DNA of 5,216 bases from Coriobacteriaceae bacterium (lineage in GTDB: Bacteria > Actinomycetota > Coriobacteriia > Coriobacteriales > Eggerthellaceae): the NCBI GenBank assembly GCA_015062635.1, contig SUUF01000045.1, positions 1 to 5,216 of the forward strand, read 5' to 3'. The position numbers and the translations under genes are program-made. The notes beneath the pieces were generated by a model, which saw only the letters and a list, made by a program, of their open reading frames with translations, was not told the DNA's origin and made no database searches. Of this stretch, positions 1 to 5,009 are shown one piece after another (position 1 is the stretch's first letter; every line of letters starts with the position of its first letter).

Positions 1-458
1 CTGAGGTCGGCCACCAGCAAATCGAAGGGCGCCCCGAGCTCGTCGGGCGTGGCCGTGCGGATGTTCGTGCGCTCGCGCACCACGACGCGCGGGTCGCTGC
101 GCACTTTCCACGCCAACTCGCCGTAATTCACATCGACGCAGGTCACCTGCGCGGCGCCCGCTTGCAGCAGACAGTCCGAGAACCCGCCGGTCGACGACCC
201 GATGTCGCAGCAGCGCAGGCCTTCCACCGATTGCCCGAACGCGTCGAGCGCGCCTTGCAGCTTGTAGCCCCCGCGCGAGACATACGGCATGCGGTCCTTC
301 ACGACAATCGCGGCGTCGGGCGAAACCTTCACCGCGGCGCTCGTGGGGTAGGCGTCATCCACCCGCACCTCGCGCGCGATGACCGCGCGTTTCGCGGCCT
401 CGCGGTCGGGGAAAGCCCCGCGTTCCACCAATATGTCGTCGAGTCGCATCTTCTTCAT
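1..458 (-). CDS. tlyA: TlyA family rRNA (cytidine-2'-O)-methyltransferase, C-terminus cut off by window edge
   Basis: TlyA proteins (B. subtilis YqxC, mycobacterial TlyA) transfer a methyl group from SAM to the 2'-OH of ribosomal RNA cytidines and act on ribosomal particles in the cytoplasm. The 152 visible residues start MKKMRLDDILVERG, the usual S4 RNA-binding opening (about residues 4-60). The linker SRGGYKL (61-67) follows, then the FtsJ/RrmJ Rossmann fold: CCDIGSSTGGFSDCLL (83-98) is the SAM-binding loop, VDVNYGELAW (108-117) follows the second strand, and DLLVADL (146-152) is motif IV. K66 and D151 match the first two residues of the family's catalytic K-D-K-E tetrad; the rest lies outside the window. 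Family length is about 250-270 aa, so roughly 60% is present. ATG at 458 fits the family N-terminus; M4 is an alternative. No Shine-Dalgarno precedes it. The old name hemolysin A reflects an early assay and is not the likely main role. Confidence 0.94.
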   Translation of the reverse strand, partial: MKKMRLDDILVERGAFPDREAAKRAVIAREVRVDDAYPTSAAVKVSPDAAIVVKDRMPYVSRGGYKLQGALDAFGQSVEGLRCCDIGSSTGGFSDCLLQAGAAQVTCVDVNYGELAWKVRSDPRVVVRERTNIRTATPDELGAPFDLLVADL

Positions 459-464
459 GGCTAC

Positions 465-470
465 AGTATA
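465..470 (-). promoter_or_regulatory. Candidate -10 box for a leaderless tlyA transcript
   Basis: TATACT (5/6 to TATAAT) reads on the minus strand, with six bases between it and the A of the tlyA ATG. The predicted +1 would therefore be the start codon itself, which fits the absence of any Shine-Dalgarno. No good -35 hexamer is visible 16-18 bp upstream (the best are CAGGAA/ACAGGA), so the call depends on the -10 and its spacing alone. Confidence 0.35.
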
Positions 471-500
471 CGCGCCCAAGCGGCGGGTTCCTGTTACGTC

Positions 501-533
501 GGATGGCAAAGCTTTCGGAAGAGTTTGCCGTCC
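501..533. terminator. Intergenic hairpin between the RQC gene and tlyA, possible weak terminator
   Basis: Positions 501-510 pair with 524-533 (ten pairs read on the plus strand, one of them U-G; on the minus-strand RNA that pair becomes a C-A mismatch). The inner bases CTT-TCGG-AAG (512-521) extend the stem. It lies downstream of the RQC-type gene and just upstream of the tlyA -10 box, where a terminator would separate the two units. There is no U-tract on either side, so it is not a classical intrinsic terminator. Confidence 0.3.
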
Positions 534-561
534 ATTGAACCTCGTGCGGAGCGGGCCGTGC

Positions 562-580
562 AATCGGCTTGGCGCCGATT
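562..580. repeat. 7-bp perfect inverted repeat downstream of the RQC gene
   Basis: AATCGGC (562-568) and GCCGATT (574-580) are perfect inverted copies around the 5-nt loop TTGGC. The element starts 33 bp past the stop codon of the minus-strand RQC-type gene. It could form a short hairpin in that transcript's 3' end; no U-run follows, so termination is unproven. Confidence 0.3.
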
Positions 581-612
581 TCGGCAAGAAGTGGGGAAGA
601 GGCCTCGACGCG

Positions 613-1215
613 TTACGGCTTGCGGGTATCGTCGCCTGATTCGCGGGCGCGAATTTGCCTTTCAGCCCAGCTTATCTTCTTGCGGATGCGCTTCGTGGCC
701 ACGCTCGACCATGCCTCGAGATGCGCGAGGCAGCGCCCATCGCAGCGCTGGGCGATAAGCCCGATGACGTCGAGCTGGATATCGTATTTGATATCGGCCA
801 TCCGCTCCGCCATGCGCATTTCGCCCTCTTCGACGTCTTGGCAAAAACACCTGAACTTGCTTTCAACGGCGACGGGCCTCTCGAGCTCCCACCCGCATTT
901 GGTGAACATGAGCAGAGGTTGGCGCCATTCATAGTAGTAGTCCAGGTACCCTTCCTCGATGGTCCAGTCAACCCTTCGCGCGATCTCGTCAAGCGTGAGG
1001 TGCGACAGCGCGCCGTAAGAATCGTCGGCGTCAAGGCCCCGGTCCAGGATCCTCTTATCGCGAGACCCCTTGAGCAGCTTCACGAGCTGGGACCTCCCGC
1101 CAAGGTGAACGACGCTGTTTGCCCCGTGGAGGATGATCGCGAGCTCTTCGGGAGACGCCTTCACCCCGCCCGAATTCAAGTAAACCGGCGAACGCGGCCT
1201 ATCTCTTCTGCCCAT
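613..1215 (-). CDS. RQC-minor-1-like DNA-binding protein (stand-alone RQC winged helix)
   Basis: A 200-aa cytoplasmic protein resembling the RQC-minor-1 family, in which the winged-helix RQC domain of RecQ helicases occurs alone, without helicase motifs. RQC domains bind duplex or structured DNA; the role of the solitary versions is not settled. PVYLNSGGVK (10-19) opens the protein. The RQC-like core spans about 27-112, with ILHGANSVVHLGGRSQLVKL, then LKGSRDKRILDRGL, LTLDEIARRVDWTIEEGYL (73-91) as a helical segment, and QPLLMFTKCGWELE (99-112) as the wing. The C-terminal part (130-195) is helical and basic, including KRIRKKISWAERQIR. No Walker A, DEAH or nuclease motif is present. The ATG at 1215 was chosen for its perfect AAGGAGG site and because the upstream extension is low-complexity, Arg/Ala-rich and unlike protein. 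It is divergent from the CDF gene. Family recognition is from memory of sequence style, without a database search. Confidence 0.82.
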   Translation of the reverse strand: MGRRDRPRSPVYLNSGGVKASPEELAIILHGANSVVHLGGRSQLVKLLKGSRDKRILDRGLDADDSYGALSHLTLDEIARRVDWTIEEGYLDYYYEWRQPLLMFTKCGWELERPVAVESKFRCFCQDVEEGEMRMAERMADIKYDIQLDVIGLIAQRCDGRCLAHLEAWSSVATKRIRKKISWAERQIRARESGDDTRKP

Positions 1216-1219
1216 AACG

Positions 1220-1226
1220 CCTCCTT
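1220..1226 (-). promoter_or_regulatory. Ribosome binding site of the RQC-type gene
   Basis: AAGGAGG on the minus strand lies 4 nt before the ATG at 1215. It is a perfect anti-SD match and fixes the start against a longer open frame that extends to 1344. Confidence 0.8.
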
Positions 1227-1247
1227 CGCCTGCATGCGTTTGCCCCC

Positions 1248-1276
1248 ATGCTACCATCGGCCCTCGCGATTGCGAA
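1248..1276 (-). promoter_or_regulatory. Candidate promoter of the RQC-type gene
   Basis: Minus strand: TTCGCA (1276-1271, 4/6 to TTGACA), 17-bp spacer, TAGCAT (1253-1248, 4/6 to TATAAT), preceded by an extended -10 TGG (1256-1254). The predicted +1 near 1241 gives a leader of about 26 nt carrying the AAGGAGG site. This is a motif match only. Confidence 0.42.
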
Positions 1277-1354
1277 GCGAAACGGGCTTCATCGGCGCAA
1301 ACGCGCCGCCGAGCCGCCGGTGGTTTCCAGAATGTGGCGTTCACCTGGTTTTGC

Positions 1355-1382
1355 TTGCGCCGCGCACGGCAATGGCTAGAAT
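1355..1382 (+). promoter_or_regulatory. Candidate promoter of the CDF transporter gene
   Basis: TTGCGC (1355-1360) and TAGAAT (1377-1382, 5/6 to consensus) are separated by 16 bp. The predicted +1 near 1389 gives a leader of about 27 nt with an AAAGGA site. The -35 match is only 3/6, so the -10 carries the call. No metal-responsive operator or riboswitch-like structure is evident in this short leader. Confidence 0.4.
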
Positions 1383-1403
1383 GTCGTTTTAACGCTACCC
1401 GTC

Positions 1404-1410
1404 GAAAGGA
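1404..1410 (+). promoter_or_regulatory. Ribosome binding site selecting a TTG start
   Basis: GAAAGGA ends 5 nt before TTG at 1416. The first in-frame ATG (1458, residue 15) has no comparable purine run upstream, so the TTG is the better start. Confidence 0.6.
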
Positions 1411-1415
1411 ACGCC

Positions 1416-2723
1416 TTGAGCGACTATCACAGTACCGAGCCGGCAGACCTTGCCGGCATGATGGCCGATAATCCTCCGGCCATAGAATCGGATGCGGCCT
1501 TGGGGAAAGACCCCGACGACCCGTTCGAACCTTCTGACCCCACCGATCCCATCGCGCGCGTGCGCCGGCCGCCGGCCGAGCGCAACGAGAAGGGCAGCTC
1601 CACCATCGCGGTGGTGGCGGCCATCACGGGAAACATCCTGGTGGGAATCGTGAAATTCATCGCCGCCGCGCTTTCGGGCTCTCAGGCCATGGTGTCGGAA
1701 GGCATCCATTCCATCGTCGATTCCGGCAACGGCATCCTCGTGCTGTTCGGCATTCGCCAGTCGAAGAAACCGGGTGACGAGGACCATCCGTTCGGCCACG
1801 GCAAGGAGCTCTACTTCTGGACGCTGGTGGTGGCCGTGCTCATCTTCGCCGTCGGCGGCGGCATCTCGCTGGTCGAGGGCGTGAACTACATGCTGAACAT
1901 CACGCCGGAAACGCGCCTGGGCGACCCGACGCTCAACCTCATCGTCATCGGCGCCGCCATGATCATCGAGGGCGTGACGCTCGGCATTGCGATCAAGCAG
2001 TTCAACTTGGCGCGCGGCGACATGGGCCCCATCAAGTTCATCCGCTATTGCAAGGACCCGAGCATGTACACCGTGGTGCTCGAGGACACCGCCGCCGAGA
2101 CCGGCCTCGTGTTCGCCCTGCTCGGCAACGTCTTCGCGCATGTGTTCGAGAATCCCTACATCGACGGCGTGGCCTCGGTGCTCATCTCGTTCTTGCTGAT
2201 GGCCGTCGCGCTCATCCTGCTCACCGAGACGAAGGAGCTGCTCATCGGCGAAGGCCTGAACAAGCCCGAGACCCGCGACGTCATCGAGATCGTGGAGTCG
2301 AACCCCTACGTGGTGGATTGCGGGCGCGTGCTGTCGATGTACATGGGACCGCACCAGCTGCTCATAACCATCGATGCGAACTTCGACCTGGAGTCGGACG
2401 CGGTGGACATCCTGCGCGCCGTCGACGACATCGAGCGCCAGATTTACGAGCGGTTCCCCGACGCCACGCGCGTGTTCATCGAGGCCGAGGGAATCCGCCA
2501 GGTGCGTGCGCAATCGCGCCTGTTCGAGCAGATGGAAAGCGAGGCCGAGGAAGAGGAGCTCGAGGCCGAGGGCATCACGCCCGAGGAGGCCGAGCGCGCC
2601 CGCGCCGAGCATGACCTCGACCCGGAGGAAGTAGCCGAGCTCATCGAGGAGGAAGAGGCCGCCATCGAGGAGGCCGAAGCCGAAGACGCCGCGCTCCAGG
2701 AGGCTTCCACCAACAAGGCGTAG
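1416..2723 (+). CDS. Cation diffusion facilitator (ZnT9-like CDF) transporter with acidic C-terminal tail
   Basis: A 435-aa inner-membrane protein of the CDF/SLC30 family, which exports divalent metal ions such as Zn, Mn, Co or Fe in exchange for protons. A 60-residue acidic, proline-rich cytoplasmic N-terminus precedes TM1 (62-86). TM2 (90-113) holds SEGIHSIVD, with H98 and D102 in the metal-site positions. The loop DEDHPFGHGKELYFW (121-135) is a strong family signature. TM3 is about 133-156, TM4 172-195, TM5 217-241 and TM6 248-269, followed by LTETKELLIGEGL (269-281) and a cytoplasmic ferredoxin-like domain (about 285-362). TM5 reads VLEDTAAETGL, so the usual HxxxD is replaced by D224/E228 (DxxxE), as in the ZnT9-like branch whose members carry an EDTAA-type motif; the metal cannot be assigned. 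Residues 371-430 form an extra Glu-rich, probably helical tail with 28 acidic residues in 60. The gene appears monocistronic and starts at TTG. Confidence 0.92.
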   Translation: MSDYHSTEPADLAGMMADNPPAIESDAALGKDPDDPFEPSDPTDPIARVRRPPAERNEKGSSTIAVVAAITGNILVGIVKFIAAALSGSQAMVSEGIHSIVDSGNGILVLFGIRQSKKPGDEDHPFGHGKELYFWTLVVAVLIFAVGGGISLVEGVNYMLNITPETRLGDPTLNLIVIGAAMIIEGVTLGIAIKQFNLARGDMGPIKFIRYCKDPSMYTVVLEDTAAETGLVFALLGNVFAHVFENPYIDGVASVLISFLLMAVALILLTETKELLIGEGLNKPETRDVIEIVESNPYVVDCGRVLSMYMGPHQLLITIDANFDLESDAVDILRAVDDIERQIYERFPDATRVFIEAEGIRQVRAQSRLFEQMESEAEEEELEAEGITPEEAERARAEHDLDPEEVAELIEEEEAAIEEAEAEDAALQEASTNKA

Positions 2724-2747
2724 GGCGGCTTCTAGCCTGCGCTGCCC
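2723..2747. terminator. Weak hairpin just after the CDF stop codon
   Basis: GGGC (2723-2726) can pair with GCCC (2744-2747), and GGCT-TCT-AGCC (2727-2737) forms an inner hairpin with a bulge. It lies directly at the end of the CDF gene between convergent transcripts. No U-tract follows on either strand, so any termination function is speculative. A second small dyad, GGCC-TTC-GGCC (2816-2826), followed by CATTTT, is an alternative site for plus-strand termination. Confidence 0.25.
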
Positions 2748-2763
2748 GTGAATGAGCCAGTGA

Positions 2764-2823
2764 ATGGGTCGGGGGAGCGGCCTTCGACTCGTCGTGCGCG
2801 ATGGATCGGGGGAACGGCCTTCG
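2764..2823. repeat. Pair of 23-bp imperfect direct repeats in the convergent intergenic gap
   Basis: Copy 1 at 2764-2786 and copy 2 at 2801-2823 agree at 21 of 23 positions and are 37 bp apart start to start. The shared core is TCGGGGGA(G/A)CGGCCTTCG. A shorter GTGAATG repeat (2748-2754 and 2760-2766) abuts copy 1. They fill most of the 111-bp non-coding gap between the CDF gene and the 76-aa gene. Function unknown; a decayed local duplication is the simplest reading. Confidence 0.7.
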
Positions 2824-2834
2824 GCCCATTTTCG

Positions 2835-3065
2835 TTACCAGTATTGCGTGCGGTTCGGCGGTCGCTTCTGGTTGAAATCGGTGATGGGGCCGAACGAGCC
2901 GGTGTTGCCCAGGGAGCCGGGGTTGTGCTGTGCGGTGCGGTTGGCGCGTAAGGCCTGGTAGCCGGTGTCGTTTGTGACAAACGGGCAGAACGGCTCGCCA
3001 TGCAGGCGCTGCTTTCCGGCGAAAATCTTCTTTTCCGATCCGAACAAACCGAAGATGCCTTTCAT
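2835..3065 (-). CDS. Uncharacterised 76-aa protein, second gene of the winged-helix operon
   Basis: I do not recognise this family. It is judged real because 62 of 76 codons end in G or C, its composition is protein-like rather than the Arg/Ala/Pro-rich pattern of antisense shadows, and its ATG (3065) lies 3 nt after the TGA of the regulator gene, implying transcriptional and probably translational coupling. No strong separate Shine-Dalgarno is seen; GAGG ends one base before the ATG, and GGAAGG lies farther upstream inside the regulator gene. The protein starts MKGIFGLFGSEKK, a short hydrophobic/amphipathic segment followed by lysines, then HGEPFCPFVTNDTGYQAL (22-39) and a Gly/Asn/Pro-rich tail ending NQKRPPNRTQYW. 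There is one cysteine, no signal peptide and no full membrane segment. It is basic and probably cytoplasmic or membrane-peripheral. Possible roles include partner or target of the regulator; none is shown. Confidence 0.7.
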   Translation of the reverse strand: MKGIFGLFGSEKKIFAGKQRLHGEPFCPFVTNDTGYQALRANRTAQHNPGSLGNTGSFGPITDFNQKRPPNRTQYW

Positions 3066-3068
3066 GCC

Positions 3069-3398
3069 TCAGCCCGCCTTCCCGGTGGGCGCCTGCTGCG
3101 CTGCTTCGAGCCGTTCGAGCTTCCCGATGTGGGAAATGACCTGCGAACCCAGCGGCGTTACCTGGTAACCGCTGCGCGCGCGGTATTTCCGGATGCATCC
3201 GGAAGCGACGAGCGACTGCATGAGGGGATTGAGCTTTCCCTTGCTTACGTGGAAAAGCTCGGCAATCTCCTCTTGGCTTTCGCGCACCCGCGGTCCGTCC
3301 AGCGTCTCTGCCTGCAAGCTTTCGAGCAGGCAGAGCAGCTGGAACGTATCGGAGGTGAGCAGGCCCACCAAGCCTTGTCGTCCGTTTGAATGCTTCAT
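3069..3398 (-). CDS. Winged helix-turn-helix transcriptional regulator, 109 aa
   Basis: A small cytoplasmic DNA-binding protein of the MarR/GntR-like winged-helix type; the exact family is not recognised. Helices TSDTFQLLCLLESLQAE (15-31) precede the HTH: SQEEIAELFHVS (41-52) is helix 2 and the turn, KGKLNPLMQSLVASGCI (53-69) is the recognition helix and following segment, and RKYRARSGYQVTPLG (70-84) is the wing. A C-terminal helix (85-101) may mediate dimerisation. No ligand-binding domain is fused, so any signal must act on this domain or come through a partner. The ATG at 3398 is chosen because it lies about 29 nt after a strong predicted +1 and has AGGA 3 nt upstream; the frame stays open farther upstream only as an antisense artefact. 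It heads an operon with the 76-aa gene and is divergent from the PFL gene, so autoregulation or control of the neighbour is plausible. Confidence 0.82.
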   Translation of the reverse strand: MKHSNGRQGLVGLLTSDTFQLLCLLESLQAETLDGPRVRESQEEIAELFHVSKGKLNPLMQSLVASGCIRKYRARSGYQVTPLGSQVISHIGKLERLEAAQQAPTGKAG

Positions 3399-3433
3399 TT
3401 GTCCTGTGCGTCCAGTGCTGCGTGTAGCAAGAA

Positions 3434-3461
3434 AGTATACCCTAAGAACACACAATGACAA
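3434..3461 (-). promoter_or_regulatory. Promoter of the winged-helix/76-aa operon
   Basis: Minus strand: TTGTCA (3461-3456, 5/6 to TTGACA), 16-bp spacer, TATACT (3439-3434, 5/6 to TATAAT). The predicted +1 is near 3427, giving a 29-nt leader. It is the best sigma-70-type match in the window and sits in a locally AT-rich stretch. On the plus strand the -35 is overlapped by a tandem ACAATG-ACAATG (3452-3463). Confidence 0.65.
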
Positions 3462-3533
3462 TGCAATAGAGTACAGAATATTGCACCCAAAGTGCGAAAA
3501 TCGGGGAGCGGCGCAGGTCGGGGGGTGCGTGTG

Positions 3534-3552
3534 TCGCGAATGGGTTTCGCGA
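3534..3552. promoter_or_regulatory. Candidate operator: TCGCGAA-N5-TTCGCGA dyad on the PFL promoter
   Basis: A perfect 7-bp inverted repeat, TCGCGAA (3534-3540) and TTCGCGA (3546-3552), around TGGGT. The right arm covers the -35 position relative to the TATAAT at 3569. A third TTCGCGA half-site lies at 3577-3583, across the predicted +1, 31 bp (about three helical turns) from the right arm. The layout fits a dimeric repressor; the divergent winged-helix protein is the nearest candidate, by position only. Confidence 0.5.
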
Positions 3553-3574
3553 GGTGTGGGCGGGCGTGTATAAT
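3546..3574 (+). promoter_or_regulatory. Promoter of the PFL/UPF0210 gene
   Basis: A perfect TATAAT at 3569-3574 with TTCGCG (3546-3551, 3/6) 17 bp upstream. The predicted +1 near 3581 gives a leader of about 34 nt ending in the Shine-Dalgarno. The weak -35 overlapping a dyad suggests regulation. Confidence 0.6.
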
Positions 3575-3602
3575 CGTTCGCGACCGAAACGCACGAGAAG
3601 AC

Positions 3603-3607
3603 AGGGA
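3603..3607 (+). promoter_or_regulatory. Ribosome binding site of the PFL/UPF0210 gene
   Basis: AGGGA lies 7 nt before ATG 3615. This start removes an upstream in-frame extension (from 3492) that would run through the promoter. Confidence 0.7.
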
Positions 3608-3614
3608 TTTCGAC

Positions 3615-4979
3615 ATGCAGATCACCCCGGAGGAAGTTTCCGAAACGCTCGCCATGGTGGGCGAGCAGAACCTGGATATCCGCACCATCACGCTGGGCCT
3701 CAATGTGCGAGGATGCGCCGACGCCGACGTCGACAAGATGGCCACCAAGGTGTACGACCGCATGACCAAGGCCGCCGAGAAGCTGGTTCCCACGGCCGAG
3801 CAGCTCGAGCGCGAGTACGGCATTCCCATCGTGAACAAGCGCATCTCGGTGACGCCGATCGCCGAGGTCGCCGGGGCATGCGAAGGCGAGAACCTGGCGC
3901 CGGTTGCCCGCGCGATGGACCGCGCCGCCAAGGAAGTGGGCGTGAGCTTCGTCGGCGGCTTTTCCGCGTTGGTGCAGAAGGGCATCTCGCGTGCCGACCG
4001 CAAGCTCATCGCGAGCATTCCCGAGGCGCTGGCGACCACCGACCTCGTGTGCTCGTCGGTGAACGTGGGTTCCACGCGCGCGGGCATCAACATGGATGCC
4101 GTGTGGCTGATGGCCAACACCGTGCTGGCCACCGCCGAGGCCACGAAGGACGACAAGTGCTACGGTTGCGCGAAGCTCGTGGTGTTCGCGAACGCCGTGC
4201 AGGACAACCCGTTCATGGCCGGTGCGTTCCATGGTTCGGGCGAGGGTGACGAGATCATCAACGTGGGCGTGTCGGGTCCCGGCGTGGTGCATGCGGTTTT
4301 GAAGAACATGCCGAAGGACGCGAGTTGGGCCGAGGTGGCCGAGGCCATCAAGGCGACTGCGTTCAAGATCACGCGCGCGGGCGAGCTGATGGCCCGCGAG
4401 GCGAGCCGTCGTTTGGGCTACCAGCAGGGCATTCTCGACCTGTCGCTTGCGCCGACCCCGGCTGCGGGCGATTCCGTGGCCGACATTCTGGAAGACATGG
4501 GCGTGGGGCAGGTCGGCGGCCCGGGCACCACGGCTGCGCTCGCGATGCTCAACGACGCCGTGAAGAAGGGCGGCGTGATGGCGTCGAGCTCGGTCGGCGG
4601 CCTTTCCGGCGCGTTCATCCCGGTGTCCGAGGACGCGGGCATGATTCGCGCGGCGGAGTCGGGCGCGCTTTCGCTCGAGAAGCTCGAGGCCATGACCTGC
4701 GTGTGCTCGGTGGGCCTCGACATGATCGCGATTCCCGGCGACACGACCCCCGAGACCATCTTCGGCATCATCGCCGACGAGAGCGCCATCGGCGTCATCA
4801 ACAACAAGACCACGGCCGTGCGCGTCATTCCGGCAATCGGCTACAAGGTGGGCGATGTGCTCGACTTCGGCGGCCTGATGGGCAGCGCCCCTGTGATGCC
4901 GGTGAACACGTTTGCCGGCAGCGTGCTCGCGCATCGCGGCGGTCGTTTCCCGGCGCCTATCAATTCGCTCAAGAACTAA
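3615..4979 (+). CDS. PFL family protein (UPF0210/DUF711)
   Basis: A 454-aa cytoplasmic protein of the UPF0210/DUF711 family, whose known structures (for example the S. pneumoniae member SP0239) place it near the pyruvate formate-lyase fold. No reaction is established. Conserved blocks are present throughout: IRTITLGLNVRGC (22-34), NKRISVTPIAEVAG (74-87), SFVGGFSALVQKGIS (111-125), VCSSVNVGSTRAGINMDAV (145-163), CAKLVVFANAVQDNPFMAGA (185-204) followed by FHGSGE (205-210), INVGVSGPGVV (215-225), ITRAGELMAREASRRLG (252-268), ILDLSLAPTPAAGDSVADIL (273-292), GGPGTTAALAMLNDAVKKGG (301-320), SSSVGGLSGAFIPVSEDAGM (324-343) and FGGLMGSAPVMPVN (418-431). Length matches the family. No glycyl-radical loop or activase is visible, so PFL activity should not be assumed. 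In many genomes the gene follows one for an ACT-domain (UPF0237) protein; here the upstream neighbour is a divergent regulator and no ACT gene is present. It is likely monocistronic, with the 104-bp repeat array downstream. Confidence 0.95.
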   Translation: MQITPEEVSETLAMVGEQNLDIRTITLGLNVRGCADADVDKMATKVYDRMTKAAEKLVPTAEQLEREYGIPIVNKRISVTPIAEVAGACEGENLAPVARAMDRAAKEVGVSFVGGFSALVQKGISRADRKLIASIPEALATTDLVCSSVNVGSTRAGINMDAVWLMANTVLATAEATKDDKCYGCAKLVVFANAVQDNPFMAGAFHGSGEGDEIINVGVSGPGVVHAVLKNMPKDASWAEVAEAIKATAFKITRAGELMAREASRRLGYQQGILDLSLAPTPAAGDSVADILEDMGVGQVGGPGTTAALAMLNDAVKKGGVMASSSVGGLSGAFIPVSEDAGMIRAAESGALSLEKLEAMTCVCSVGLDMIAIPGDTTPETIFGIIADESAIGVINNKTTAVRVIPAIGYKVGDVLDFGGLMGSAPVMPVNTFAGSVLAHRGGRFPAPINSLKN

Positions 4980-4986
4980 AGGCTGC

Positions 4987-5009
4987 GGGCCAATCTGGCG
5001 GCGCCGGGG
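4987..5009 (-). repeat. Inverted partial copy of the 104-bp repeat at the array start
   Basis: These 23 bases are the reverse complement of 5063-5086 in the first repeat unit, apart from one missing base; the outer 14 (4987-5000 against 5073-5086) match perfectly. The arrangement begins 8 bp past the PFL stop codon and would let the 3' end of that transcript fold back over a 53-nt loop. There is no U-tract, so it is not a standard terminator, though it could stabilise or end the RNA. Confidence 0.85.

Noticed and set aside
162..934. Several plus-strand open frames overlapping tlyA and the RQC-type gene
   Set aside because: They are antisense or frame-shifted shadows without start signals, and the minus-strand proteins are recognisable.
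1395..2612. A 405-codon minus-strand open frame opposite the CDF gene
   Set aside because: It is a high-GC antisense artefact: Leu/Asp/His/Arg-rich low complexity with no motifs, while the plus strand encodes a complete CDF transporter.
3483..3495. GCAC-CCAAA-GTGC dyad upstream of the winged-helix promoter as an operator
   Set aside because: The arms are only 4 bp and lie outside the core promoter elements; too weak to support a site.
3534..3552. LexA/SOS box on the PFL promoter
   Set aside because: The dyad has GAA-N5-TTC spacing and lacks the GAAC-N4-GTTC pattern of the Gram-positive LexA site.
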